Positions 47,305 to 57,652 of a stretch of DNA of 64,000 nt are shown here, in pieces. Numbering within the stretch: position 1 is the stretch's first letter; every line of letters begins with the position of its first letter. The notes under the pieces are model-generated. The model worked only from the letters and a program-made list of their open reading frames with translations. It was not told the origin of the DNA and did not search any database. The position numbers were made by a program, and so were the translations under genes. The DNA is from Serratia marcescens (lineage in GTDB: Bacteria; Pseudomonadota; Gammaproteobacteria; Enterobacterales; Enterobacteriaceae): positions 3,038,001-3,102,000 of the forward strand of contig NZ_JARVZZ010000001.1 of assembly GCF_029846115.1 (NCBI RefSeq), read 5' to 3'.

Positions 47305-48520
47305 GTGCATCCCAAATCAATCGGCTATCCAGCCACTCAACGGCAAGAATAGTCAAAATGACCGCCGAGCCAAAGTAAAACGCGGCCGGTCCCATAGTAA
47401 AAGATAACAGCTGGTCGCGGTTTACCAGCGACATCATCAAGGCGATAACGAACAGATCCAGCATCGACCAGCGGCCGATCCAGGTGACCAGGCGCAGCAG
47501 ACGAATGCGCGTCTTCAGGCTGTGCGAGGTTTTAAAGTGAATGCTGAACAGCAGCGTGATCAGCACGATCACCTTGGTAAAGGGCACCAGCACGCTGGCG
47601 ATGAACACGATGGCGGCGATCGGCACGTTGCCGGAGGTGGCCAGCGAGACCACGCCGGAGAAGATGGTGTCTTCGAGGCGCACGCCGTTGGCGTAAATGA
47701 TGGAAATCGGCAGCAGGTTGGCCGGTATCAGCAGGATCATCGCCGCGATCAGTGCCGCCCAGGTTTTCTGCAGGCTGTAAGGCTGGCGGTGGCACATCGG
47801 CACGTGGCAGCGCGGGCAGCGGCCGCGCGCGTCGGGATAGCCGGTATAGTGACAGGACAGGCAAATATGCAACGCCGCCGGCGGGCCTTCCGGCTGCTCC
47901 TGTGGATAGTAACGCTCCCACAGCTGCTCCAGATTGACATGGATCAGCGTCAGGATGCTGAGCAGGGTGAGCGACAGGTAGGCGATCAGCGCGCTGCCTG
48001 CCTGGATATCGGCGTAATCCTGCACCTTGATCGCCGCCACCGCCATGCCGATCAGATAGATGTCCAGCATCACCCACTCTTTCAGCCGTTCCAGCATCAG
48101 CAGCACCGGGCGCAGGTTCATGCCGAGCGCGTGGCCGAAGCGCAGGTAGAGCAGCGACAGCGCCAGCGTCAGCGGGGCGCCGAGGGTGCAGAACGCCACC
48201 ATGCTGGCGGTGAGCGGGTCGCCCTGACGGCTCATCTGCCAGATGCCTTCCAGCAAACTGGCGTCGATGCGCGTGCCGAGCAGGCGGATGCTGATCAGCG
48301 GTTCGGTGAAAGCGAACGGCATCAGCAGCAGCATGGCGATCGCCATGGCGGTCAGGCGCGTCATCGACCAGTCGCGGCCGTTCACCACCTTGGCGTTGCA
48401 ACGCGGGCAATAGGCAGCCTGGTTGCCGCTGAGCGGCGGCAGCACGAACAGCAGGTCGCATTCGCAGCAGCGCTGGTGGCGCGCTTTGGAAAGGGGGGCG
48501 GTGATCGCGTGTATTTTCAT
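47273..48520 (-). CDS. letA: Inner-membrane lipid transport protein LetA
   Basis: This 415-residue PqiA-family membrane protein has two zinc-ribbon-like modules, each followed by a membrane domain: CCECDLLF...CPRCNAKV at the N terminus and [22 protein letters not shown] in the middle. It matches E. coli LetA (YebS), partner of LetB in lipid trafficking. The start at 48520 ([10 protein letters not shown]) is chosen because earlier in-frame codons give an extension absent from the family; its ribosome-binding site is weak. Confidence 0.93.
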   Translation of the reverse strand: MKIHAITAPLSKARHQRCCECDLLFVLPPLSGNQAAYCPRCNAKVVNGRDWSMTRLTAMAIAMLLLMPFAFTEPLISIRLLGTRIDASLLEGIWQMSRQGDPLTASMVAFCTLGAPLTLALSLLYLRFGHALGMNLRPVLLMLERLKEWVMLDIYLIGMAVAAIKVQDYADIQAGSALIAYLSLTLLSILTLIHVNLEQLWERYYPQEQPEGPPAALHICLSCHYTGYPDARGRCPRCHVPMCHRQPYSLQKTWAALIAAMILLIPANLLPISIIYANGVRLEDTIFSGVVSLATSGNVPIAAIVFIASVLVPFTKVIVLITLLFSIHFKTSHSLKTRIRLLRLVTWIGRWSMLDLFVIALMMSLVNRDQLLSFTMGPAAFYFGSAVILTILAVEWLDSRLIWDAHATGNADYTD

Positions 48521-48775
48521 CTTTGACAAGTCGCTGCCCTTGAGCCCGCCGGAACTGTCAGCGTAGCTGAAAAATAAACCGGCCGCGTCACTGGCGATCG
48601 GGCGCCGGACGGTAAAACGAGGTAAACCGGGATTCTGAGCGGCAAACATACCCCGAGCGACAGGGTTTTGTGAAGCAACAGATGATTAACCTTGTGGCTA
48701 TACGCATTTAATGCTTATTTTATAGGGCCTAAGCTTTGGGCTTCTGGCCATCTTCACTGTTTCAATGGTTATCAC

Positions 48776-49273
48776 ATGACAAAAGAACAATTCTACGCGG
48801 AATTAAAACGTGACCTGAGCGCGTTGCTCGGCGGGGAGACCAACTTTATCGCGGCGCTGTCCAACGCCAGCGCGTTGATCAACGAGCGTCTGGATGACGT
48901 CAACTGGGTCGGTTTCTATCTGATGGAGGGCGACCAGCTGGTGCTGGGGCCGTTCCAGGGCAAGATCGCCTGCGTGCGCATCCCGGTGGGCAAGGGCGTG
49001 TGCGGCACGGCGGTGGCGGAAAATCGCGTGCAGCGCGTCGGCGACGTGCATGCGTTCCCGGGTCACATCGCCTGCGATGCGGCCAGCAACGCGGAAATCG
49101 TGCTGCCGCTGGCGGTTGGCGGCCGAGCGATCGGCGTTTTGGATATCGACAGCACGGTTTATCAACGCTTCGACGAACAGGACGAAGCGGGCCTGAAAGC
49201 AGTGGTGGCGGGGCTTTGTGAGCAACTGGAACAGTGCGACAGTGCGAAATATGTGACTGTGGCGGCAAGTTGA
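48776..49273 (+). CDS. msrC: Free methionine-(R)-sulfoxide reductase
   Basis: This 165-residue GAF-domain enzyme has the three redox cysteines at C66, C76 and C100, spaced exactly as C84, C94 and C118 of E. coli MsrC (YebR). It reduces free methionine-R-sulfoxide using thioredoxin. The start at 48776 (MTKEQFYAEL) is preferred over 48692 on alignment. It is divergent from letA. Confidence 0.93.
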   Translation: MTKEQFYAELKRDLSALLGGETNFIAALSNASALINERLDDVNWVGFYLMEGDQLVLGPFQGKIACVRIPVGKGVCGTAVAENRVQRVGDVHAFPGHIACDAASNAEIVLPLAVGGRAIGVLDIDSTVYQRFDEQDEAGLKAVVAGLCEQLEQCDSAKYVTVAAS

Positions 49274-49369
49274 TCGACGGTTAACGTGGCAATTACCGAT
49301 GGCGTCATTATAATGACGCCTGTTCATGCCTGTGGCTTGTTGGCAATACCGTTGTAATCAGGAAATTTC

Positions 49370-50080
49370 ATGGAAAATCAACCTAAGTTGAACTCTAGTA
49401 AAGAAGTCATTGCTTTTCTTGCCGAGCGTTTTCCGCTCTGCTTTAGCGCCGAAGGCGAAGCTCGTCCGCTGAAAATCGGTATTTTTCAGGATTTGGTAGA
49501 GCGCGTGCAGGGGGAAGAGAATCTCAGCAAAACGCAATTGCGTTCTGCCCTGCGCCTGTACACCTCAAGCTGGCGTTACCTGTACGGCGTCAAGGTTGGC
49601 GCGCAGCGCGTCGATCTGGACGGCAATCCGTGCGGTGAACTGGAGCAGCAGCATGTCGATCATGCTCGCCAGCAGCTTGAAGAAGCCAAAGCGCGCGTTC
49701 AGGCACAGCGTGCCGAACAAAACGCCAAAAAACGTGAAGCCGCCGGCGAATCCGCCGATGCCGCTCCGCGCCGTCCGCGCCCAGCCGGTAAAAAGCCTGC
49801 TGCACGCCGCGAAGGCGGAGCCGCGCCGGAAAACCGCAAGCCGCGCCCACAAACTCGCCCACAGCCCGCTCGCCAACCTCGTGAAGCAAAAGAGGGAAGC
49901 CAGCCGCGTTATGCGCCAGTCACGGATATCTCTAAACTGCAAATTGGCCAGGAAATCAAAGTCAGAGCAGGCAAGAGCGCGATGGATGCTACCGTACTCG
50001 AAATCGCTAAAGATGGCGTACGTGTGCAGCTCTCTTCCGGTCTGGCGATGATTGTGCGCGCAGAACACTTGCAGTTCTGA
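49370..50080 (+). CDS. proQ: RNA chaperone ProQ
   Basis: This 236-residue protein has an N-terminal FinO/ProQ domain (about 1-120, including [11 protein letters not shown] and [15 protein letters not shown]), a basic low-complexity linker (about 125-180), and a C-terminal Tudor-like domain ([33 protein letters not shown]). ProQ is a global RNA-binding protein that stabilises sRNAs and mRNA 3' ends and affects osmoregulation. prc follows 19 bases later as in E. coli. Confidence 0.96.
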   Translation: MENQPKLNSSKEVIAFLAERFPLCFSAEGEARPLKIGIFQDLVERVQGEENLSKTQLRSALRLYTSSWRYLYGVKVGAQRVDLDGNPCGELEQQHVDHARQQLEEAKARVQAQRAEQNAKKREAAGESADAAPRRPRPAGKKPAARREGGAAPENRKPRPQTRPQPARQPREAKEGSQPRYAPVTDISKLQIGQEIKVRAGKSAMDATVLEIAKDGVRVQLSSGLAMIVRAEHLQF

Positions 50081-50099
50081 TACGGAGGCCAACCCAGGC

Positions 50100-52148
50100 A
50101 TGAACAAATTCGTCAGATTAACAGCGATTGCAGGGCTGCTGTGGGCGGGTGTCAGTTACGGCGCGGAAACAGCCAACATTCGCATCGGTCAACTGCCCCA
50201 ACTGCAACAGGAACCCCAGCACGCTACGGTGAGTGAGCGCGTCACCTCGCGCTTCACTCGCTCTCATTACCGCCAGTTCGCCCTCGACGCGGAGTTCTCA
50301 GGCAAGATCTTCGATCGCTACCTGAACATGCTGGACTACAACCATAACGTGTTGCTGGCCTCCGACGTGGCGCAGTTCGCCGGCAAACGCAATCAGGTTG
50401 GCGAAGAGCTGAAAACCGGCAAGCTGGACACCTTCTACGCGCTGTTCAATCTGGCGCAGAAACGCCGCTTTGAGCGTTACACCTATGCGTTGTCGTTGCT
50501 GGACAAGCCGATGAACTTCACCGGCAACGGCACTATCGATCTCGACCGCAGCAAAGCGCCGTGGCCGAAAGACAAGGCCGAGCTGGATAGCCTGTGGGAT
50601 GCGAAAGTCACCTATGACGAGCTGAACCTCAAGCTGACCGGCAAGACCGACAAAGAAATCCGCGACACGCTGACCAAGCGCTATCAGTTCGCCATCAAGC
50701 GTCTGACGCAAAGCAACAGCGAAGACGTCTTCCAGCTGGCGATGAATGCCTTTGCGCATGAAATCGACCCGCATACCAACTACCTGTCTCCGCGCAACAC
50801 CGAGCAGTTCAACACCGAGATGAGCCTGTCGCTGGAAGGCATCGGCGCAGTGCTGCAGATGGATGACGACTACACCCTGATCAACTCGATGGTGCCGGGC
50901 GGCCCGGCGGCGAAGAGCAAGGCGATCACCGTGGGCGATCGCATCGTCGGCGTCGGTCAGGCCGGCAAACCGATGGTGGACGTGATCGGCTGGCGCCTGG
51001 ACGACGTGGTGTCGTTGATCAAAGGGCCGAAAGGCAGCAAGGTGCGCCTGGAGATCCTGCCGGCCGGCAAGGGTACCAAAACCCGTGTGGTCACCCTGAC
51101 TCGCGAGCGCATCCGCCTGGAAGACCGCGCGGTGAAAATGACCATCAAGACCGTCGGCAAAGAGAAGGTGGCGGTGTTCGATATCCCCGGCTTCTACGTC
51201 GGTCTGACCGATGACGTGAAAGTGCAGCTGCAGAAGATGGCGAAGCAGAACGTCAAGAGCGTGATCATCGATCTGCGCACCAACGGCGGCGGCGCGCTGA
51301 CCGAAGCGGTGTCGCTGTCCGGCCTGTTCATTCCGAGCGGCCCGGTGGTGCAGGTGCGCGACAACAACGGCAAAGTACGTGAAGACGCCGACACCGATGG
51401 CGTGACCTACTACAAAGGCCCGCTGGTGGTGCTGGTCGATCGCTTCAGCGCCTCCGCCTCCGAGATCTTCGCGGCGGCGATGCAGGATTACGGTCGCGCG
51501 CTGATCGTCGGCGAACCGACCTTCGGTAAAGGCACCGTGCAGCAGTACCGTTCGCTGAACCGCATCTACGACCAGATGCTGCGCCCTGAGTGGCCGGCGC
51601 TGGGGTCGGTGCAGTACACCATTCAGAAGTTCTACCGCGTCAACGGCGGCAGCACTCAGCGCAAAGGGGTGACCCCGGACATTCTGATGCCGACCGGCGT
51701 CGATCCGGCGGAAACCGGCGAAGCGTTTGAAGACAACGCCATGCCGTGGGACAGCATCAATGCGGCGACCTACAGCAAGACCGGCGATATGGCGCCGTTC
51801 GAGCCGGAGCTGCTAAAAGATCACCAGCAACGCATCGCGCAGAATCCGGAGTTCCAGTACATCGCGCAGGATATCGCGCATTACAAGGCGCTGAAGGATA
51901 AACGCAACATCGTGTCCCTCAATCTGGCAGTGCGTGAGAAAGAGAACCACGATGATGATGCGACCCGTCTGAAACGCATCAACGAGCGCCTGGAACGCGC
52001 GGGCAAGAAGCCGCTGAAATCGCTCGACGATCTGCCGAAGGATTACCAGGAGCCGGATCCGTACCTGGATGAAACCGTGCATATCGCGCTGGACCTGGCT
52101 CATCTGGAAAAAGATCAGCCCGCTCAGCAGCCAACGCCGGCCAAATAA
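50100..52148 (+). CDS. prc: Carboxy-terminal (tail-specific) protease Prc
   Basis: This 682-residue S41 protease has an N-terminal signal peptide (MNKFVRLTAIAGLLWAGVSYGA), a PDZ domain at roughly 240-330, and the catalytic dyad S452 and K477, at the same positions as E. coli Prc. In the periplasm it trims FtsI and degrades MepS with the adaptor NlpI. The start at 50100 is 19 bases after proQ, so the two are probably co-transcribed. A terminator follows. Confidence 0.96.
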   Translation: MNKFVRLTAIAGLLWAGVSYGAETANIRIGQLPQLQQEPQHATVSERVTSRFTRSHYRQFALDAEFSGKIFDRYLNMLDYNHNVLLASDVAQFAGKRNQVGEELKTGKLDTFYALFNLAQKRRFERYTYALSLLDKPMNFTGNGTIDLDRSKAPWPKDKAELDSLWDAKVTYDELNLKLTGKTDKEIRDTLTKRYQFAIKRLTQSNSEDVFQLAMNAFAHEIDPHTNYLSPRNTEQFNTEMSLSLEGIGAVLQMDDDYTLINSMVPGGPAAKSKAITVGDRIVGVGQAGKPMVDVIGWRLDDVVSLIKGPKGSKVRLEILPAGKGTKTRVVTLTRERIRLEDRAVKMTIKTVGKEKVAVFDIPGFYVGLTDDVKVQLQKMAKQNVKSVIIDLRTNGGGALTEAVSLSGLFIPSGPVVQVRDNNGKVREDADTDGVTYYKGPLVVLVDRFSASASEIFAAAMQDYGRALIVGEPTFGKGTVQQYRSLNRIYDQMLRPEWPALGSVQYTIQKFYRVNGGSTQRKGVTPDILMPTGVDPAETGEAFEDNAMPWDSINAATYSKTGDMAPFEPELLKDHQQRIAQNPEFQYIAQDIAHYKALKDKRNIVSLNLAVREKENHDDDATRLKRINERLERAGKKPLKSLDDLPKDYQEPDPYLDETVHIALDLAHLEKDQPAQQPTPAK

Positions 52149-52170
52149 GGCCGCGTCCGGCAGAATGAAA

Positions 52171-52196
52171 AACGCACCCGAGGGTGCGTTTTTTTA
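52171..52196 (+). terminator. Terminator after prc
   Basis: AACGCACC and GGTGCGTT pair around CGAG, followed by a T run. htpX therefore has its own promoter in the next 260 bases. Confidence 0.92.
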
Positions 52197-52458
52197 TGGC
52201 GATGCGAAGGCCGGCTTCTCTGCTGGGTGAAGGGATGTGGGCTTATGCAGCGCCTGACAAATTTAGGGTAAAAAACCCCTCCGCCTTGCGCAACAATCGT
52301 TTACAATTTGCCAAATCCCGGTCGCGCGTCGTTTTTGTAAAGTTTCGTATTTTTAGTAGGTTAATGACGCGTGACTCTTGAAACTGTGACGAATGCCCAT
52401 ACGATCTAGGGTATCTTAGACAGCGTTTTGTTAACATTTATGAGGAAGTAAACATTTT

Positions 52459-53337
52459 ATGATGCGTATAGCTCTGTTCCTGCTCACCAACCTGGCGGTG
52501 ATGTTGGTTTTCGGGCTGGTGCTCAGCCTGACAGGAATCCAATCCAGTAGCGTTCAGGGCCTGATGATCATGGCCGGTCTGTTCGGCTTCGGCGGCGCTT
52601 TCGTGTCGTTGCTGATGTCCAAGTGGATGGCGCTGCGCTCCGTCGGCGGGGAAGTGATTGAACAGCCGCGTAACGAAACCGAAAACTGGCTGCTGGAAAC
52701 GGTGCGCCGTCAGTCGCAGCAGGCGGGCATCGCCATGCCGCAGGTCGCTATCTACCACGCGCCGGACATCAACGCCTTCGCCACCGGCGCACGCCGCGAC
52801 GCCTCGCTGGTCGCCGTCAGCACCGGCCTGCTGCAGAGCATGAGCCGCGACGAAGCGGAAGCGGTCATCGCGCACGAAATCAGCCACGTCGCCAACGGCG
52901 ATATGGTGACCATGACTCTGATTCAGGGCATCGTGAACACCTTTGTCATCTTCATTTCGCGCCTGATCGCGCAGGTGGCCGCCGGCTTCCTGGGCAACCG
53001 TGATGGCGAAGGGGAAGGCAACGGCAACCCGATGATTTATTTCGCGGTGTCGATGGTGCTGGAACTGGTGTTCGGCATCCTGGCAAGCATCATCACCATG
53101 TGGTTCTCGCGTCACCGTGAGTTCTACGCCGACGCCGGCTCCGCCAAGCTGGTGGGCCGCGAGAAGATGATCGCCGCCTTGCAGCGTCTGAAAACCAGCT
53201 ATGAACCGCAGGAAGCGGGCAGCATGATGGCGTTCTGCATCAACGGTAAATCCAAGTCGTTCAGCGAGCTGTTCATGTCGCACCCGCCGCTCGACAAGCG
53301 TATCGAAGCGCTGCGTTCCGGCCAGTACCTGAAGTAA
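52459..53337 (+). CDS. htpX: Heat-shock membrane metalloprotease HtpX
   Basis: This 292-residue M48 protease has two N-terminal membrane helices (about 4-25 and 33-53), the zinc motif HEISH at residues 139-143, and further hydrophobic segments. It degrades misfolded inner-membrane proteins together with FtsH and is typically under Cpx control. Length and sequence match E. coli HtpX (293 residues). TGAGGAAG precedes the start. Confidence 0.96.
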   Translation: MMRIALFLLTNLAVMLVFGLVLSLTGIQSSSVQGLMIMAGLFGFGGAFVSLLMSKWMALRSVGGEVIEQPRNETENWLLETVRRQSQQAGIAMPQVAIYHAPDINAFATGARRDASLVAVSTGLLQSMSRDEAEAVIAHEISHVANGDMVTMTLIQGIVNTFVIFISRLIAQVAAGFLGNRDGEGEGNGNPMIYFAVSMVLELVFGILASIITMWFSRHREFYADAGSAKLVGREKMIAALQRLKTSYEPQEAGSMMAFCINGKSKSFSELFMSHPPLDKRIEALRSGQYLK

Positions 53338-53356
53338 TCGGCTGAATGAAATGAAA

Positions 53357-53382
53357 AACCCCGGCTCGCCGGGGTTTTTTTA
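53357..53382 (+). terminator. Terminator after htpX
   Basis: AACCCCGG and CCGGGGTT pair around CTCG (53357-53376), followed by a run of Ts. Confidence 0.92.
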
Positions 53383-53574
53383 CGGCATGACGAAATCGCT
53401 TGTTCAGGAGGAGGTTGCTGATTCAATCGTTAGATTTCGCGATTTGAATACGGCCTTTCCGCCTCTCTCGGTACGCTAGCCGCTGCAGGCGACCATGCCT
53501 GACGCCTTCGCTTGCTTGGTTTGGGAAGCTCATGCTATATGCTTTGGCACCATAACGTCTGTCCCTGAGGCCCT

Positions 53575-54282
53575 ATGAAAATCAACGCTCTTCCCTTGCT
53601 CGGCTGTGATGAGGCGCTGGCGCGCCTTACCATATTGGCGGGCGGCGTCGCCGATGCGTCTGCGGAGTTGTTAAACCGGAGTGGTTACGATTCTGAACAG
53701 CCAGCTATACGCTGGCATTCAGGCGACCTGCACCTCCCATCGTTTTTCCCAGACGAGGACGATAGGCACGATTACGATTATCTGGTCGTAGAGGGAAATT
53801 TGATCGTAGAGGGGTGCATGGCGGTGTCACCCCAGCGAGAGGATGGCGGCATCATTGTGCTGGGGCGGCTGCAGTCGGATACGCTGATTTGTTTGGGCGA
53901 GCTGCTCGTGCGTGACGATGCCCGCATACGCCATGCCTATTGCAGCTCTGGAAACGACGGCGCGTTTGTGGTGGGGGGAAGTCTGGCCGTGCTCACCCTG
54001 GTAGAAACGGGGGAATTTATCCATGTACATGGCGATCTCGACGCGCGATGTCTCGCCTCATTGCAGAACTTCGTTCAGGTTGACGGAGAGACGCGCTGCG
54101 ACTGTCGAATCGACAGCGCGCAGTCCGCTGAACCGATCACGCGCATGTTCGCTTCATACCTGCTGAAGGCCTTTGAGGGGGAGGATAACGACGGCCAACA
54201 CATTGTTGGCTGGTATCCGGATGACGATGCCTATTTAGCGTGTTTGCAACAAGGCCGCAGCCCTTTGAGGAGCGGCGACTGA
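53575..54282 (+). CDS. Unrecognised acidic protein, possible beta-solenoid
   Basis: This 235-residue protein has no signal peptide or membrane helix and is strongly acidic. Its middle (about 65-170) has short repeating strands: DYLVVEGNLIVEGCMAV, GGIIVLGRLQSDTLICLGELLVRDD, AFVVGGSLAVLTLVETGEFIHVHGDLDA. These resemble turns of a right-handed beta-helix as in bactofilins. An acidic, soluble orphan of this kind could also be an immunity protein, but no toxin is adjacent. It interrupts the htpX-yebQ pair that is adjacent in E. coli. I do not recognise the family. Confidence 0.7.
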   Translation: MKINALPLLGCDEALARLTILAGGVADASAELLNRSGYDSEQPAIRWHSGDLHLPSFFPDEDDRHDYDYLVVEGNLIVEGCMAVSPQREDGGIIVLGRLQSDTLICLGELLVRDDARIRHAYCSSGNDGAFVVGGSLAVLTLVETGEFIHVHGDLDARCLASLQNFVQVDGETRCDCRIDSAQSAEPITRMFASYLLKAFEGEDNDGQHIVGWYPDDDAYLACLQQGRSPLRSGD

Positions 54283-54382
54283 CGCCAAGCGTATCACACC
54301 TGGCGCAGCGTTATTCAGGCCGGCCGCATTGCTGGAACCGCCGGCTTTAGAATCGATGGGGTTTCGGCTGTTTCTATGGCCG

Positions 54383-55777
54383 CTATTTCACCTCGCGGCT
54401 CGGCTGCGCCGTTTGCGACGTCGATTGGGTGATGCGCAGGCTGCTGACCGCCGCCGCCAGGGTGGCGAACACGCCGGCCAGGATCAGCGAAGCGTGGGTG
54501 CCGGAGGTGGGGAACAGGTTGAACATCAGCGCCACCAGCGCGGCCCCCGAGGTTTGCCCCAACAGGCGAGCGGTACCCAGCATGCCGCTGGCGCCGCCGC
54601 TGCGGTTGCGTGGCGCGGCGGAGATGATGGTGTGATTGTTGGGCGACTGGAACAGGCCGAAACCGGCGCCGCACAGCACCATGCGCCAGATGATGTCCCC
54701 ATTTGACGGATCCGCAGGCAGCAGCGCCAGCGAGAACAGCCCGAGCGCGAACACCGCCAGCCCAATGCAGCCCAGCAGGCCGGCGTGCACGCGTTCCACC
54801 AGCCGGCCGGCGATCGGCGCCATCACCACGATCGCCAGCGGCCACGGCGTCAACAGCAGCCCGGTCGCCACTTCGTCGCGGCCCAATGCGCTTTGCAGGA
54901 AAAACGGTAGCGACACCATCGCCAGCATTTGCGCGGCGAACGAGCAGATTGAGGTGCCCATCGACAGGGCGAAAATGGGGATACGCAGCAGGTCGACCGG
55001 CAGCAGCGGAAATTCCTGACGCAGCTGGCGGCGCACGAACACCGCGCCAATCGCCAGCAGCGCGGCGATCTCGCTGAAGATCAGCGTCAGGCTCTGGCCC
55101 TGAGCGAAGCCGCTGATGGCGGTGATCAGCAGGCCGAAAGTCAACGCGTTCAACACGGCGCTGGTGGGATCGAAACGGCGGTTATCGCTTTTTTGGCCGT
55201 TGGCCGGCAGGAATTTCATCCCCAGCAGCAGTGCGACGATACCGATCGGCAGGTTGATGGCGAACAGCCATTGCCAGGATGCGACCGACAGGATCGCCGC
55301 CGCCACCGTTGGCCCGGCCGCTGAGGAGCAAGCGACGATCAGCGAGTTGATGCCCATGCCGCGGCCGAGAAAACGCTGCGGGTAGATGATGCGGATCAGC
55401 GCGGTGTTGACGCTCATGATGGCGGCGGCGCCAAAGCCTTGCAGCACGCGGGCGATGGTCAGCGTGAGCAGCGAGTCGGACAGGGCGCAGAACAGCGAGG
55501 TGATGCTGAACACCAGCAGCCCGGCCTGATAGATGCGGCGATAGCCGATCAGATCGCCGAGCGACGCCAGCGACAGCAGAGACACGGTGATCGCCAACTG
55601 ATAGGCGTTAACCACCCAAATGGAGCTGGCCGGGCTGGCGTTGAGATCGCGCGCGATGGTGGGCAGCGCCACGTTGGCTATCGCGCCATCGAGCACGGAT
55701 ACGGTAATGCCAAGGGCGATGGCGAGGATCGCCCCATAGCGTTGCGGGACGGGGAGGCCGTCGGAACAAGGACGCAT
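54383..55777 (-). CDS. yebQ: MFS transporter of the DHA2 (14-helix) type, YebQ-like
   Basis: This 464-residue multidrug-type transporter has about fourteen hydrophobic segments. DHA2 motifs include 'LDGAIANVALPTIARDL', 'WVVNAYQLAITVSLLSLASLGDLIGYRR' and 'RVLQGFGAAAIM'. Position next to kdgR and (apart from the inserted gene) htpX matches E. coli yebQ. The substrate is unknown. It is divergent from kdgR. Confidence 0.85.
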   Translation of the reverse strand: MRPCSDGLPVPQRYGAILAIALGITVSVLDGAIANVALPTIARDLNASPASSIWVVNAYQLAITVSLLSLASLGDLIGYRRIYQAGLLVFSITSLFCALSDSLLTLTIARVLQGFGAAAIMSVNTALIRIIYPQRFLGRGMGINSLIVACSSAAGPTVAAAILSVASWQWLFAINLPIGIVALLLGMKFLPANGQKSDNRRFDPTSAVLNALTFGLLITAISGFAQGQSLTLIFSEIAALLAIGAVFVRRQLRQEFPLLPVDLLRIPIFALSMGTSICSFAAQMLAMVSLPFFLQSALGRDEVATGLLLTPWPLAIVVMAPIAGRLVERVHAGLLGCIGLAVFALGLFSLALLPADPSNGDIIWRMVLCGAGFGLFQSPNNHTIISAAPRNRSGGASGMLGTARLLGQTSGAALVALMFNLFPTSGTHASLILAGVFATLAAAVSSLRITQSTSQTAQPSREVK

Positions 55778-56008
55778 GTGGATCTCAGCGGTATTTATTC
55801 AGGGGAGTATTATCATGCTAATCATATTTGCCCGTGATTGCATGCCTCTTGTCCGCTTAATTGTAAACGGCGGTGAGCGGAGCTGTGGTTATCCATTTGG
55901 CTTCAATCGCTTAGCGTTCGGCCGCGTTGCGCGCCGCGATCTGTTCCGATTATACTGAAACTCTTGTTTAAATTTCCTGAAACAAAACCGTTAAGTAGGG
56001 TATTCACC
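55778..56008. promoter_or_regulatory. yebQ/kdgR divergent region with possible KdgR box
   Basis: TGAAACTCTTGTTTA, just before the kdgR start region (about 55957-55971), resembles the KdgR operator (TRAAAY..YRTTTY), but its spacer is one base longer than usual. It could mediate autoregulation. The rest of the region shows nothing distinct. Confidence 0.35.
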
Positions 56009-56800
56009 ATGGCTAACGCAGATTCAGACAAGCAACCGGATGCCGTCTCATCCGTGATGAAAGTGTTCGGCATTTTGCAGGCGCTCGGCGATGAGCGCGA
56101 AATTGGCATTACCGAACTGTCCCAGCGGGTGATGATGTCCAAAAGCACCGTTTACCGCTTTTTGCAGACCATGAAAGCGCTGGGCTACGTCTCGCAGGAA
56201 GGCGAGACGGAAAAATACGCGCTGACGCTCAAGCTGTTCGAGCTGGGCGCCAAATCGCTGCAGAACGTCGATCTGATCCGCAGCGCTGACGTGCAGATGC
56301 GCGAGCTGTCGAACCGCACCCGCGAAACCATCCACCTCGGCGCCTTGGACGAGGACGGTATCGTCTATATCCACAAGATCGACGCGATGTACAACCTGCG
56401 CATGTATTCGCGTATCGGTCGCCGTAATCCGCTGCACAGCACCGCCATCGGTAAAGTGCTGCTGGCCTGGCGCGATCGGGATGAGGTGGCGCAGATCCTG
56501 TCGCAGATTGAATTTACCCGCAGCACCGAGCATACCCTGACCAGCGCCGCCGAACTGCTGCCGGTGCTGGAGCGGGTGCGTGAGCAGGGATACGGCGAAG
56601 ATGCCGAGGAACAGGAAGCGGGGATCCGCTGCATCGCGGCGCCGGTGTTCGATCGGTTCGGGGTGGCGATCGCCGGGCTGAGCATTTCTTTCCCGACGCT
56701 GCGCTTTTCCGAAGCGGCGCGGGAGGAGTATGTGGCGCTGCTGCACGTCGCCGCCCGGCGCATCAGTGAACAGCAGGGCTATCACGACTACCCGTTCTGA
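56009..56800 (+). CDS. kdgR: Transcriptional regulator KdgR, IclR family
   Basis: This 263-residue IclR-type repressor has a winged helix (about 15-75: SVMKVFGILQALGDEREIGITELSQRVMMSKSTVYRFLQTMKALGYV) and an effector domain. It closely matches KdgR, which represses pectin/ketodeoxygluconate catabolism genes until KDG is present. The ATG at 56009 aligns with the family; an earlier start at 55964 adds an unlikely extension. Confidence 0.94.
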   Translation: MANADSDKQPDAVSSVMKVFGILQALGDEREIGITELSQRVMMSKSTVYRFLQTMKALGYVSQEGETEKYALTLKLFELGAKSLQNVDLIRSADVQMRELSNRTRETIHLGALDEDGIVYIHKIDAMYNLRMYSRIGRRNPLHSTAIGKVLLAWRDRDEVAQILSQIEFTRSTEHTLTSAAELLPVLERVREQGYGEDAEEQEAGIRCIAAPVFDRFGVAIAGLSISFPTLRFSEAAREEYVALLHVAARRISEQQGYHDYPF

Positions 56801-56820
56801 CCCTTCGCTTCGATGAACAA

Positions 56821-56845
56821 GGCGCTGCCATGGCAGCGCCTTTTT
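56821..56845 (+). terminator. Terminator after kdgR
   Basis: GGCGCTGC and GCAGCGCC pair around CATG (56821-56840), followed by TTTTT. It lies between convergent kdgR and phnV. Confidence 0.93.
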
Positions 56846-56846
56846 G

Positions 56847-57650
56847 CTATTTTGCGCCCGGCGTCAGCCGCTGCGCAATCCGCTCCAGCACTAACATCAG
56901 CAGCAACGTGGCCGCCACCAGGATCATGGTCAGCGTCGCGCCGTTGGCGATGCTGCCGCGATCGGTCAGGCTGAAGATAGTGACCGGCAGCGTCGCCCAG
57001 CTCGGTGGGTAGATCATCATGGTCGCACCCAGTTCACCCATTGACAGCGACAGGCTGAGAGCGAAGGCGGAGATCATATAGGGAGCGATCATCGGCAGGG
57101 TGACGTGACGCAGGCGAAACAACGGCGAAGCGCCCAGGCTGGCGGCGACGTTTTCGTAATCGCCAGGCAGCCGGGTCAGCCCGGCCATCACGTTGCCGAA
57201 GGTGAAGGCAGAAATCAGCACGAAGTGGGCGACGGGCACGATCAGGAAGGTGCCGTTCATCTGCAGCGTCCCCTGGCTGAACGCCACCAGCATCCCCAGA
57301 CCGATAGAGACCGAAGGCACCGCGCTGGGAATGAAAAACAGCGTGCTCAGTAGCCGTTGGCCGCGCCCCTGATAGTGGCGCAGCGCCAGCGCCGCCCAGG
57401 TACCGCACAATAACGCGAACAGGCTGGCGCTGAAACCGATAGCCAGGCTGGCGACCAGCGCGTCCCAGGAGGCGCCGCTGAAGGCCTGACGGAAATGGCT
57501 GAGGGTGAAGCCGCTCGGCAGCACGCCGTTCCACTGTTCGCTCAGGCTGGACATCAGGATCACCGCCAACGGCAGGCAGAAGAACAGGGCGAACAGCGTG
57601 ACCGCCAGCGTGCAGGTCAGGGTGCGGCCGGTGCGAGACCAAATCAACAT
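56847..57650 (-). CDS. phnV: 2-aminoethylphosphonate ABC transporter, permease
   Basis: This 267-residue inner-membrane permease of the binding-protein-dependent type has about six helices and an EAA-like loop (GDYENVAASLGASPLFRLRHVTLP). It is the last gene of phnS-T-U-V, two bases after phnU. The order matches the Salmonella phnSTUV system for 2-aminoethylphosphonate uptake. Confidence 0.9.
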   Translation of the reverse strand: MLIWSRTGRTLTCTLAVTLFALFFCLPLAVILMSSLSEQWNGVLPSGFTLSHFRQAFSGASWDALVASLAIGFSASLFALLCGTWAALALRHYQGRGQRLLSTLFFIPSAVPSVSIGLGMLVAFSQGTLQMNGTFLIVPVAHFVLISAFTFGNVMAGLTRLPGDYENVAASLGASPLFRLRHVTLPMIAPYMISAFALSLSLSMGELGATMMIYPPSWATLPVTIFSLTDRGSIANGATLTMILVAATLLLMLVLERIAQRLTPGAK

Positions 57651-57652
57651 CG

